From positions 36,093,501 to 36,157,500 of the forward strand of contig JARKIP010000005.1 in NCBI GenBank assembly GCA_029990175.1: a DNA stretch of 64,000 nucleotides. Direction: 5' to 3'. This stretch comes from Petunia secreta. Its lineage: Eukaryota; Streptophyta; Magnoliopsida; Solanales; Solanaceae. The notes beneath the pieces were generated by a model. It worked only from the letters and a program-made list of their open reading frames with translations, ran no database searches and was not told the DNA's origin. Both the position numbers and the translations under genes were made by a program. This document shows, piece by piece, positions 34,590 to 46,800 of the stretch; position 1 is the first letter of the stretch; each line of letters starts with the position of its first letter.

Positions 34590-37500
34590 TTAGATGAGCA
34601 TGAGGAGTCCAGATATGAGTTTTCATCTGGAACTTTACAGACTCAGTTTGTTCAGGGAAAGGTTAGGGGTGCTCAAGCCACCATACCTCTGGCTCCTAAG
34701 CACGACAACATGATAGAGGCCGCATGATTGCTGACTAGCATTGTAGCTACTCAGGCTAGACGGCAGCATACATGCCTCACGGTGATGATACGGGTTCTAG
34801 GATTTGTGATTTCCTCAGACTAGAGCCTCCAATTTTCATGGAGTCTAGTACAGCAAAGGATCCCAGAATTTTCTGGACATAGTAGCTAGAGCCCTCAGAG
34901 TTATGTATTCCACAGATATAGAGTCCGATGAACGGGCAGCATATAGATTGCAGGATCTAGTAGCAGGTTGGTATACCAGTTGATAGATGTCTAAGGGAGT
35001 AAATAACGCTCCAGCTATATGGCAGGAGTTCTCAAAAGCATTCCTCCGCTGTTACTTACCTACAGAGACACGTAGAGAACGGATGGATCAGTTCCTGGCA
35101 TTGGGACATGGGTGTATGAGTGTTGCAGAATACAATCTCTGCTTTAATTCTTTGGCAAGGTTTGCTCCTATAGTTGTATCAGACATGAAGGACAAGGTAC
35201 ACAGGTATGTAGCGGGACTTGGTCCTCACTTAGTAAGTGAGTGTATGGCTGTATTTATATAGTCGGGTGTGGAAATTATACGATTCAGGCATTCGCCTTA
35301 GAACTTGAGGAAAGGAAACAGAAGCAGAGGACAGACAAGGATAGAAGCTCAAGCAATCAGGTTTATTCGGTGAGACGTCTAGTGCTAGTAGACAACAGAG
35401 TGTCAAGCAGCCAGCAGCTAGTACTCCTTCACAATTTTAGGGGCCGGGATCTGATCGACACCTATAGTCTAGAGCTAGTCATGCATCAGGGGCTTCAGGA
35501 TCCCAGCATCGAGGTGTTTCTGATCAGGGTGGTTCACTTTACCCTAGGTGTTCTAATTGTGGTAAACACCATTTGGACCGATACTAGTCGGGTGTAGATG
35601 CATGTTATGTTTGTGGTGAGTTAGGCCATTTTATGAGAGATTTCACGCCTAGGGGTGGTGGTGGTATAGCTCAGCCAGTGAGAACAGTTGCAACCTCTTC
35701 AGCACTAGCACGCCCTCAGGGGCAAGTTCCTCAGGCGCCAGTTGGTCATGGTAGAGGCCGAAGTGGAGCTTTTACAGCAAGCGGTCCTCAAAATCGCACT
35801 TATTCTCTTGTTGGTCGACAGGACTCACCAATGTAGTCACAGCTACTCTAACAGTAAATTCTCTCAATGTATATATGTTGATAGATCCCGCTTCTACACT
35901 ATTATATGTTATTCCCTTGTTGCTACTAAGTTTGGGATAGAACCGGAAGCCATTAAACCTTTTGAGGTAGCCACCCCAGTTTGTAATTCAGTTGCAATGT
36001 GATGATTGGCGACCGTAGTACTACAACTAACTTGATTGAGTTAGAAATGGTTGACTTTGATGTTATACTTAGTATGGATTGGTTGTGTTCTTGCGATGCT
36101 AATCCTGATTGTAGAGCGACCATGGACTAATTCAATTTTCCAGAAAGGTCAGCTATAGAATGTAAAGGTGTTTCTGCATTATCAAAAGGTAGATTTATTT
36201 AATACCTTAAGGCGAGGAAGATGATCGCCAAGGGATGCTTATATTATATAGTTCATATTCAAGACATAGAGAAAGGAACGCCGACTCTTGTCAGTTCCAG
36301 TAGTTAATGAGTTTCCTGAAGTATTTCTAGATGAGCTTCCAGGTCTTCTTCCAGAGTGGGAAATTGATTTTCCCATCCATATATTGTCGGGCATGCAACC
36401 AATATCTATTCCTCCTTACAGGATGACACCAACATAATTAAAGGAACTTAAGGAGCAGTTGAAAGATCTGTTAGATAAGGGTTTCATTTAGACCCAAAAC
36501 TTTTCCTTGGGGAGCACCAGTCTTATTTGTGAAAAAGAAAGATGGGTCCCTATGTGTGTGCATAGATTGCAAATAGTTGAACAAGGTCACGATCTAGAAC
36601 AAATATCCCCTTCCCAGAATTGATGACTTGCTCGACCAGCTTCAAGGTGCCAAGTGCTTCTCGAAGATAGACTTGAGATAAGGCTATCATTAAGTTAGAG
36701 TCGGAAGGTGTGACACACCTAAAACAGCGTTCAGAACTAGGTATGGTCATTACGAGTTTCTAGGTATGTCGTTCGAGCTAACTAATGCACCAACTGTATT
36801 TATAGATCTAACGAACAACATGTTTAGGCCTTATTTGGACATATTTGTGATAGTATATATTGATGATAATCTAGAATATTCTAAATCTGAATCAGAACAT
36901 GCAGACCATCTATGCAAAATGTTGGGTATTCTTCGGGACCAAAAGTTGTATGCCAAATTCTCGAAATGCAAATTCATGTTGAGTTCGGTAGCAATTTTTG
37001 GACATATAGTGTCATCAGAAGGCATCAAAGTATATGGTCAGGAAAGAGTAGTAAATATGGACTTTATTACAGGCCTGCCTTGTACGCGAAGCAGGCATGA
37101 TTTGATTTGGGTTATAGTTGATAGGCTTACTAAATCAGCTATTCTTGCCTATTAGAACTATCTATGCGGCAAAAGAGTACGCCAGGTTGTATGCCAGGGA
37201 GATTATGTACCTATATGGTGTTCCAGTATCTATTATTTCAGACAGAGGCACACAATTTACAACTAACTTCTAGCAATCATTCCAGAAAGTTGCAGGGACA
37301 CAAGTGAATATGAGAACAACTTTTCAATCCCAGACAGATGGACAGGCCGAGCATATCATGCAGACGCTCGAGGACATGTTAAGGGCATGTGTTCATTTTG
37401 GAGGCAGCTGGGATGAACATCTATACTGATAGAGATTGCGTACAATAATAGCTATCATTCCAGCATACAGATGGCGCCTTAAATGCAGGTCTCCTATAGG

Positions 37501-38080
37501 ATGACTCAAGGTTGGTGAATTTTAGTTAATAGGTCCAGATTTAATCCAACAAGTGGTTGATAAAGTTAAGTTAATCGGGAAAAGATTAATAGTAGCCCAA
37601 AGCAGACAAAAGTCCTATGCAGATAACCAATGTCGAGATTAAGATTTTCAGATTGGCGACTAGGTATTTCCGAAGGTATCGCCTATGAAAGTCGTTATGA
37701 AATTCGTCAAGATGGTCAAGCTTAGCCCTAGATTCATATATCCGCATCATATTATCAAACAAGTTGGGCGTGTAGCCGACGAGTTGGGCCTTCTAGAAGA
37801 CCTTCAGGAGGTATATTAGTGTTTCATGTCTCCATGCTTCGGAAAAGTATTGGAGATCCTTCCAGAGTTATACCAGTTGATGATGTACAGATCACCGAGA
37901 ATTTGACATATGAGGAGGTACTTGTTGCTATTTTAGACCCGCAGGCTCATTGGTTAAGGACGGAAAATATTCCATCGGTGAAAGTGTTATTGTAGAGCAA
38001 TAATGTGGAAGAAATGAATTGGGAAGATGAAAAGGATATGAGAGCTAGATATCCGCATCTCTTCACTACTCTATGTATGT
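34590..38080 (+). pseudogene. Element K gag-pol with chromodomain, heavily decayed
   Basis: Order of recognisable parts: gag capsid (IWQEFSKAFLRCYLPTETRR ... MSVAEYNLCFNSLARFAP, about 34990-35180); CCHC region (CYVCGELGHFMRDF, about 35600-35645; the last Cys is lost); protease remnant (LIDPASTLLY in another frame, about 35880); reverse transcriptase from about 36300 (NEFPEVFLDELPGLLPE) to the active site YIDD (36855-36868). At about 37050 RT jumps straight into integrase (NMDFITGLPCTRSRHD), so RNase H and the integrase zinc finger have been deleted. The integrase triad remains as NMDF, SDRGTQF and DGQAEH. A chromodomain-like end follows (LTYEEVLVAILD ... WEDEKDMRARYPHLF, about 37895-38075) with one internal stop. 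Many stops and frameshifts. Confidence 0.85.
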
Positions 38081-38153
38081 AACAGATCTTTGCTTAATGC
38101 TTCTGTATACCTCAGTCAACATTCGAGGACGAATGTTCCTAAGGAAGGGAGAT

Positions 38154-38656
38154 TGTTAAACCCCGTGGGTCTAAACAAATGTATATTATGCTAATTAGAT
38201 GTAAAGAATAATTTAAGTAAGTTTAAACTCATAATATTACTATATATGACATTTATATGTTGAATATAAATTTTGGAAAAAATCAGATTTAAACTGTGGA
38301 AAAATCGACTGACGATTTGCCTTGTAACGAAATTTTTTGAGCAATTAATGTTGTGTATTATATGAGGTCTTTTGGGGACATATCATATACCAAATTCAAG
38401 GTCTTGGAGTTTAGTTTCCAACACTTTTGGCCATTTATTAATACGACATCTGGATAAAAAGATATAAGCATCTGAAGAAGGGCCATTCCTAGGGTGCCAA
38501 GCTAGCACCTCTTTGACTTTTCAAAAGTGGATATATATGCATTTAAGTCTTCTTTCGACTTCATTTATCATAAGCCACGGAAAAATAAAATCTCTAAACT
38601 TATCCTTAAGCTCTCAACAAGGGTTTCAAGCAAGGTTAACATCTTGTATACGAAAT
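38154..38656 (+). repeat. 3' LTR of element K, truncated by element F
   Basis: Starts TGTTAAACCCC after the purine tract and matches 32227-32730. It stops at TACGAAAT, where F begins; the 5' LTR continues CAAGAAGCG at this point. Confidence 0.87.
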
Positions 38657-39484
38657 TGATGCAATCGAAACTACGGAAGCGATGAAAAGATAAAAACGAG
38701 ACGAGACTCACACAATTGTTCAAGTAGCAACGAAGAACGATATTTCGTTACACCCCGAACGAAGGTCAAGAATCACCTAAGCTATGCAACTATCCTCAAG
38801 AATCACGAGGTCCTTGCAAATAGAATGATCGGAAAGGTTTGAAGTTCAACTTGGAATCTTCCAATTGTGTCACGCCAAAATCAAGGTTTACAATAGAGAG
38901 TATTCTCATGTGTTTGTGTATTCAAAGGTAAGGTAAAATGATTTCAAGACTAATTGAAGACTCTTATAGTCTTCTACATTACATAGTGAAAGGTCCTAAA
39001 CACCCCTCAAGTGGGTTTAAACAATAGAAGTAACCTAGGCCTAAAGTTGGAATTACACTACAAATTAGTAGGAAATTCGGATGGTGTCTCAGCAAAATAG
39101 GCGCCCCACCCAAAATGGGAGGCGGTCCACCTCTGCAAGGTGGTGCTCAGCCACATAGTGAAGTGGGTAGTCCGCCCATGTACAGGGGCAGTCCGCCCCT
39201 TGGAGATCCAGAGAGCTCTTCAAAATTCAGGCGGTTCGCCCCTTCCTGTAGGCGGTCCGCCCCTTCCTGTAGCCTCTTGAGGCACCTCAATTTGTGTCTC
39301 TTGAAACCCTCCTTATGGTCTAGATGGCCCTCCTTACATGGTGCTCCAATGCATGATCTTCAAGGTGGTTCCGGAGCTCCCATCTTCCACGTCCACGCCT
39401 TGCCATACCAAGTGAATGTGAGCATCATGGATTGCCTTGGCTTGACTTCTAGTAAAGGGTCTTGGCTTGGTTTGCATTACATCA
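38657..39484 (-). repeat. 3' LTR of element F
   Basis: 828 bp, TGATGCAATCG...CATTACATCA on the plus strand, next to the purine tract (39485-39497). It carries a GC-rich dyad cassette (39099-39270) including GGCGGTCCGCC words and the phrase GGAGATCCAGAGAGCT. The reading frame of the polyprotein tail extends into it to 39334. Confidence 0.83.
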
Positions 39485-42224
39485 TCCTCCCCTTCTTGAG
39501 AAGATTTCGTCCTCGAAATTAAGGCGTCATCCTCCAAGGTATCATCACCTACATCAAAAGGAGTCAAGTCAGAAACATTAAAAGTAGTAGAAATATTATA
39601 CTCACTCGGCAAGTCTATCACATATGCATTGTTGTTGATCTTGGACAACACTTGGAATGGTCCATCTCCTCTTGGTACCAACTTCCCTTTCCTATGGTTT
39701 GGGAATCTCTCCTTGCGGAAGTGCACCCACACCCAATCTCCCTTCTTGAAATCCACCTTCTTTCTTCCTTTGTTTTTCTTGGTTGCTCTTTTCTCATAGG
39801 CCTTTTCCAAGTTCTTCTTCAACTTGGTATGAAGTTCAAGCAACACCTTTCCCGGTTCCTACCTTCAAAATTAACAACTGTATCCCTAGGCAAAGGGGTA
39901 AGATCAAGTGGAATCAAAGGATTAAAGCCATAAACACACTCAAATGGAGTCATGCCAATCATTCTATGCAAAGTACGGTTATATGCAAACTCTATGAGTG
40001 GCAACATATCAATCCATGTCCCTGTCTTACCTTTGGTCATAGCTCGGACTAGAGCTCCCAAGGTTCGGTTCACCACCTCAGTTTTCCCATCGGTTTGAGG
40101 GTGGTGGGATGTGGAGAACAACAACTTGGTGGCGAGAGCACCCCACAAATATTTCTAAAAATGCTTTAGGAACTTAGTGTCCCTATCACTCACAATGGTA
40201 CGAGGCACACCATGCAACTTTAACACATTATCAATGAACAAAGAAGCAACATGTTGTGCATCATTACTCTTTTTGCATGGAATGAAGTGAGCCATTTTGG
40301 AGAATCTATCAACGACAACATAAATGCTATCGTGTCCTCCTCTAGTCCAGGGTAAAGCCATAACAAAATCCATAGAGATATCAACCCACGGACTAGTAGG
40401 TACAGGCAAAGGGGTGTATAAACCATGGGTGTTGGATCTTGACTTAGCCTTCTTGCAATCTAAACAAGCATTGCAAAATCGTTCCACAAGAGGCCTCATT
40501 TTTTGCCAATGGAATTGCTCTTTAAGAATGGCCATAGTCTTATCCACCCAAAGTGACCCATCAAGCCCCCACAATGTGCTTCTCGCACTAGCAATTCTCT
40601 CCAAGAGGACTCGGGGACAGACACTCTCCCATTCTTGAAAATGTAGCCATCTGCCCATTGGTATTTCTCCACCCTCTCCCCACTCACTAGAGCATCATGA
40701 ATGCTCTTGAGCTTTGGGTCATGTTCATACATCAACTTTATACTCTCAAAACCCATAAACCTAGAAGCTAAAGTGGTAGCAAGGGCGAACTTCATAGAAA
40801 GTACATCGGCTACAATATTATGGTTGATCAAATTTGATAGATTCGCCCTCGGAAACAAGAAGTTCTGCCCAACTAACAAGAAATAGATTAAGAGAAGTCG
40901 AGTAGCGATCGGAATATGCTCCCGAGAGTTTAATATCCTTACTCCTTACTGCTTTTTTAAAAGAAAAAAAGCCCCAGTAGAGAGAAAAGTCAGGATAACG
41001 AGCGCTCCGCCCACTTACACAGGGAAAAGACTCAATGAACTCCATCCACTTGGCATGCCTCTTGTTCAACTTCTCTTGGCCTCTAAGATGTTTGAGTGAC
41101 TCATGATCACTCTTAATCACAAATCCCTAGGCCAAAGATAGTGTTGGCGATGAGCTAGAGCTCTCAGTAGGGCATACAACTCCTTGTCATACGTAGAGTA
41201 ATTCAAGGTTGCGCCTTTCAACTTTTCGCTAAAGTAGGCAACGGGTTTTCCTTCTTGCATGAGAACACCCTTAATACCCACCCCTGAGGCATCACATTTA
41301 ACCTCAAATGCCTTTTCGAAGTTGGGAAATTAAAACAAAGGGGCGGTACTCAACCTACTTTTCCAACTCTTGGAAAGCCTTCTCTTGAGGCTCTCCCCAT
41401 ACAAAGGCCTTGTCTTTCTTCACCAACTCGGTGAGTGGTGCGGCAATGGTGCTAAAGTCCCTAACAAACTTCCTATAGAAACTAGCAAAACCATGGAAAC
41501 TCCTAACATGAGAAACGGTAGTAGGAGTTGGCCAATCTCTAATGGCTTCAACCTTGGAATCATCTACTTCTACACCATTGGCACTAACAACAAAACCAAG
41601 AAAGACAACCTTTTCAACATAAAAGGCACACTCAACCTTTTCAACATAAAAGGCACACTTCTTAAAATTGGCATAGAGCCTTTCGGCTCTTAGCACTTCG
41701 AGGACTTGACTCAAGTAGCCAACATGATCATCTATTGATTTTCTATATATCAAGATATCATCAAAATAGACAACAAAAAATTTGTTGATAAACGACTTCA
41801 AGAAATGGTTCATCAACCTCATGAAAGTGCTAGGTGCATTGGAGAAGCCAAAAGGCATCACCAACCATTCATAGAGACCAAACTTGGTCTTGAATGTGGT
41901 CTTTCACTCATCACCCGGTTTCATCTGGATTTGGTGTTAGCCACCTAAGATCTATCTTAGAAAAGATACTAGAACCACTCAATTCATCAAGCATGTCATC
42001 TAGTCTAGGAATGGGATGACGATACTTTACTGTTGTCTTGTTGACCGCACAGCAATCAACACACATCCTCTATGTCCCATCCTTCTTTGGCACAAGAATG
42101 ACCGGTACGGAACACGTATTGAAGCTTTCACGAACCAAGCCTTTGTTGAGCAACTCATCCACTTGCCTTTGCAACTCCTTCGTATCCTCGGGATTGCTCC
42201 TATAGGCCGGCTTGTTTGGGATTT
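39485..42224 (-). pseudogene. Element F reverse transcriptase, RNase H and integrase, decayed
   Basis: Minus-strand reading from 42224: RT N-terminal remnants; VMPFGFSNAPSTF and the active site VVYFDD (about 41765-41780); a short internal duplication (CAFYVEKVE/CAFYVEKVV, about 41625-41665); the RNase H remnant; integrase with VDRFSKMAHFIPCKK (about 40270-40320), SDRDTKFL and TDGKTEVVNR (about 40090), and the C-terminal KGDWVWVHFRKERFP region with TRSQAKAIHDAH entering the LTR. RNase H is interrupted at about 40824-41020 by roughly 190 bp of unrelated DNA that replaces some 30 bp. Further stops and frameshifts occur at 40150 and 39850. Confidence 0.83.
40824..41020. other. Unrelated filler segment inside element F RNase H
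   Basis: Flanks on both sides align with the RNase H of related elements (for example 51940-52010), but the approximately 190 bp between do not. The piece contains CGAGTAGCGATCGGAATATG and a TTTTTTAAAAGAAAAAAAG run. No coding frame and no flanking duplication were recognised. Origin unknown; organelle DNA or a repair filler are possibilities. Confidence 0.6.
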
Positions 42225-43053
42225 TGATAAGGATCAAAATCAAAAGACAAAAGAACGATAAAGGGAACGAGACGCGTCTCGAACTCCCTACAAGGTAACC
42301 ACGGAGAACTTGTTCCGTGATACCCTCGTATCGGTGTCAAGAAGAGCCTACGCTAAGCAACCACCCTCGAGCCACACCCGGGACTCGCAAGTAGAATGAT
42401 CGGGTGTCGGTTTGGAATTCAACTAGGATCCGCTAGTGAGTTCAAGCCAACAAAAGGGTTTTCTCCATAAACGAGAGAGTTCAACTCTATTCATCAATCA
42501 ACAATATTCAAGGTAAGCTAAGATTTAATGAAGACAAGTGAAGTAATTATAGGCTTCACTTGGACATAATGAAAGCCCTAAAGTACCCCCAAAGTGGGTT
42601 AAAATAAAATGGGCCACGTAGGGCTATAATAGTCAAAGCATAGCACAAAAACTAGAAATCCCGCAATGCTTCAGGGCACTGGGCGGTCCGCCCCTTTGCA
42701 CTAGGCGCCCCGCCTAGTTGTTCCAATGCTAAAGAAAAGAGTAGGCGGCCCCTACTAGGCGGTCCACCTCTTTTCAGGCGGTTGGAGATCCAGAGAGTTG
42801 ACACAAAGTAGGCGGTCCGCCTAGTTGAGTAGGCGGTCGCCCTGTTCCTAGGAGCTCTTGAATTGCTTCTAAATGTGCCTCGGATGCCTCTCCAAGTGGC
42901 CTATGTGATCCTCCATCCATGGCACTCCAATTCATGATCTTCAACCCGCTCCTGGAGTCTCCTTCCATGTCCTTCCAAGTCAAGTGGAGATGAGTGTCTT
43001 GAATCAACTTGACTTGACTTCTAGTGAAAGGCCTTGAGGCAGTATGCCCCGCG
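42225..43053 (-). repeat. 3' LTR of element E (main part)
   Basis: 829 bp, then element D, then the last three bases TCA at 50639-50641. GC-rich dyad cassette at 42681-42845. The minus-strand polyprotein tail (RPFTRSQVKLIQDTHLHLTW) continues through the cassette to a stop at 42774. Confidence 0.9.
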
Positions 43054-43804
43054 TGGTGCAATGCAAACCCGAAGGAGTTGCTTAGCACGAACGCGGAAGA
43101 TAAACAACAAAAAGGTAAAGATAGAAGCAAGACAAAACTTGCTTCTTTTGAAAGAACAGTGAGGAACCTGTCTCAAAGCTCGATCAAAAGGGACACAAGA
43201 ATCACATAAACTATGCAACAATCCTCAAGAGAACATTGCCTCTTGCAAACTGAATGATCAAAGAGGAATGTTCAATCGGATTAACCGAAAGCCACAAGTC
43301 CATAAAAGCCCTCACAGGGGGTTGCTCACGACGGAGACAAGAAATGTGCTCGACACTTTCATTCATTCATCAATGTTAAAAAAAAACTAGGTCCTTGCAA
43401 TGAAAGGAAACAAGGTTTATATAAGAAATACTAAGGGTAAACTAGTAAAAGGGTCACAGGTGACCAATAGAAATAAGCCACGTAGGGCTGAGTTAAATTG
43501 TGTTCGGCAGACTTTGACTTCGGTAAGCCTTGGCTTCGGTTCTCGATTGTCTGCTCGAACACACTTGTTGCCTTCGGACGCTCAATTGTCTTCGAGCTCA
43601 TTGTCCTCGGTCACTTTGCCATCGGGCTCAAATCTGAAGATAATGCCTTCGGTTCTTGAGCTCGGCCACTCAGCTTTGGAGCAATTGTTTTCCTTCGGCC
43701 AGGCTAAGTGAACGTGCACATCGTGCAGTAGATTGGCTTGGCTTCTTGTCATCGGTCTCCTCGGTGGATCGATCACTTGATCAGCACGTGGTCGGGCTGC
43801 ATCA
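43054..43804 (-). repeat. 3' LTR of element D
   Basis: 751 bp, TGGTGCAATG...GCTGCATCA on the plus strand. It holds the dyad GGTCAC-AG-GTGACC at 43452-43465, just upstream (minus strand) of the TATA at about 43417-43424, and the last 74 codons of the polyprotein (43804-43582). Confidence 0.93.
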
Positions 43805-43817
43805 TCCTCCCCTTCTT
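43805..43817 (-). other. Polypurine tract of element D, also coding
   Basis: AAGAAGGGGAGGA on the minus strand, directly before the LTR. It primes plus-strand DNA synthesis and in the same bases encodes part of SQEGEDDA of the polyprotein. Confidence 0.85.
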
Positions 43818-46800
43818 GAGAAGATTTCGTCCTCGAAATCAAGCCCTCCTCGTCCTCCGAAGTCGAACCTACAACACAAGGAAGTAAGTCAGCAACATTA
43901 AAGGTGTTGGACATGTTATACTCACCAGGGAGGTCGATCACGTAAGCATTGTTGTTGATCTTGGTCAACACTTGAAATGGACCATCCCCTCGAGGAGCCA
44001 ACTTTCCTTTCCTTTGGTTCGGGAAGCGTTCCTTTCGGAAGTGAACCCAAACCCAATCTCCCTTCTTTAATTCCAACTTTTTACGCCCCTTATTTTTCTT
44101 TAAGGCAACCTTTGCATAGGCCTCCTCGAGGTTCTTCTTCACCTTTACATGCAATTCGACCAAGGCAGCTGCTCGTCGAGTACCTTCAAAATCAAGAACA
44201 TAATCTCGAGGCAATGGGGTTAAATCAAGTGGAATCAAAGGATTAAAGCCATACACACACTCAAACGGGGTCATGTTTATCATTCGATGCACCGTTCGAT
44301 TGTATGCAAACTCCATCACGGGCAAACGATCAGCCCAGTTTCCAACCTTCCCTTTGGTCATTGCCCGAAGCAAAGATCCTAAGGTTCGGTTAACTACCTC
44401 GGTCTGTCCATCAGTCTGAGGATGGTGAGATGTCGAGAATAGTAGCTTGGTGCCGAGGGCACCCCACAAACACTTCCAAAAATGACTCAAGAACTTTGAG
44501 TCTCGATCACTCACAATAGTACGAGGTACACCATGCAATTTTAACACGTTAGAAACAAACAATGTAGCTACATGCTGTGCATCGTCACACTTTTTGCAAG
44601 GAATAAAGTGAGCCATTTTTGAAAAACGGTCAACCACAACGAAGATGTTATCATGTCCTCCCCCCGACCTCGGTAACCCCAAGACAAAGTCCATGGATAT
44701 ATCAACCCAAGGTCGATCAGGCACAGGCAACGGGGTGTACAAACCATGAGGGTTGGACTTCGATTTTGCTTTCTTGCAAACGAGACAAGCGTTGCAAAGC
44801 TTTTCCACATCTCGTCGCATTTTGGGCCAATGGAACTGCTCGGTCAAGATACCAAGAGTTTTGTCGACACCGAAGTGTCCCATCAATCCACCAAAGTGAG
44901 CTTCTCGAACCAAGAGCTCTCTCCACGATGATACTGGCACACAAACCCTCCCATTCTTGAAGAGGTAGCCATCATGCCATTGATATTTTTCAACCCTTCG
45001 GCCACTCAAGATAGCGTCACGAACGCACTTCAGCTTGGGATCGTCCTCGTACATCGTCTTGATGCTTTCGAATCCCATGAGCCTAGAGGCGAGAGTGGTC
45101 GCTAAGGCAAATTTCCTTGATAGCGCATCGGCCACAACATTATCTTCTCCCTTTTTATAATGAATTACATAGGGAAAGCTTTCAATAAATTCAACCCACT
45201 TGGCATGTCTTCGATTCAATTTCTCCTGACCTTGGAGATGTTTCAAAGACTCATGATCACTCTTGATCACAAACTCTCGAGGCCACAAATAATGCTGCGA
45301 ATGGGCGAGTGCTCGAACGAGGGCATACAACTCTTTGTCATACGTAGAGTAATTCAAAGTTGCACCCTTAAGCTTTTCACTAAAGTAAGCGATCGGCTTC
45401 GATTCTTGCATCAGCACTCCTCCGATCCCAACTCCAGACGCATCACACTCGACTTCGAATGCTTTGCCGAAGTCAGGGAGTTGCAACAACGGGGCAGAAC
45501 AAAGCCTCCGTTTCAACTCTTGGAAAGCCCTTTCTTGGGACTCTTCCCATACAAATGGATGGTCTTTCTTCACCAGCTCGGTTAAAGGAGCTGCCACGGT
45601 GCTAAAGTCACGAACAAACCTTCGGTAAAAGCTAGCTAAGCCATGGAAGCTACGAACTTGTGATACCGAGGTTGGAGTTGGCCAATCTTTGATGGCTTCG
45701 ACTTTTGATTCGTCGACTTCGACACCATTAGCACTGACAACAAATCCAAGAAAGACTACACGATCGACACCAAAGGTGCATTTCTTGAAGTTGGCATACA
45801 ACTTCTCTTCTCGAAGCTTTTCAAGTACTTGCCTTAGATGTTCGACATGTTCATCCACGGTTCTGCTATAAACAAGTATGTCATCGAAATAAACGACAAC
45901 AAACTTATTTATGAACGGTTTGAGCACATGGTTCATCAATCGCATGAATGTGCTCGGTGCATTGGATAAGTCAAAAGGCATCACCAACCATTCATAGAGA
46001 CCGAACTTGGTCTTGAATGCGGTTTTCCACTCGTCTCCGGGTTTCATTCGGATCTGGTGGTAACCGGACCTGAGGTCAATCTTCGTAAAGCATGAAGAAC
46101 CACTCAATTCATCAAGCATATCATCTAATCGAGGGATAGGATGACGATACTTTACCGTGATTTTGTTGACTGCTCGACAGTCAACACACATTCGCCATGT
46201 TCCATCCTTCTTCGGGACAAGAATAACAGGAACAGCGCAAGGACTCAAGCTCTCACGAACGAGGCCCTTGTTCAGCAATTCATCAACCTGCCGTTGGAGC
46301 TCTTTGGTGTCTTCGGGATTACACCGGTATGCAGGTTTGTTAGGGATTTGAGACCCTGGCACGAAGTCAATTTGGTACTCGATTCCTCTCAACGGAGGTA
46401 ATCCACCTGGCATTTCCTCGGGAAACATGTCCTCGAAGTCCTGCAAAACTTTACGAGCAAACAAAGGCAGAGGGTTATCATTAGAAAAATCATCATTAGA
46501 GTTTAGAAAGATACCCTTGTGCACGAGGCAAATCATCATCTGACCGTGGTCGTTGCCTCGTAAGATCTCACCGGGTTGCATGATTGCACAAATTCCTTTC
46601 ACTTCGGGTGGTGAGTTAGTCTCTTCGGGCCCCAATTTTGCTCCCATCGGAAGCTTAGCTTAGGCCGCTTCTTTCAATTTTTTCATTCGTTTATAGTCCT
46701 CGGTGACTTGTTTTGGAGACAAGGGTTTGAGTATGAAACTCTTCCCATCGAGCTTCACAGTGTAAGTGTTGGATCTGCCATTATGAACAGCTGTTCGGTC

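Larger units (their letters stand above)
32227..38656 (+). mobile_element. Tekay-type chromovirus K, decayed, cut by F in its 3' LTR
   Basis: 5' LTR 32227-34555 (TGTTGC...GTGACA), primer site 34560, degenerate gag-pol with chromodomain to about 38080, purine tract AAGGAAGGGAGA before the 3' LTR at 38154. The 3' LTR matches the 5' one for about 500 bp and then stops at 38656, where minus-strand element F begins; the rest should lie beyond the right edge of the window. The long LTR, chromodomain and gag wording fit the Tekay/Del lineage. A left target duplication would be TATGG (32222-32226), but its partner is not visible. Confidence 0.87.
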
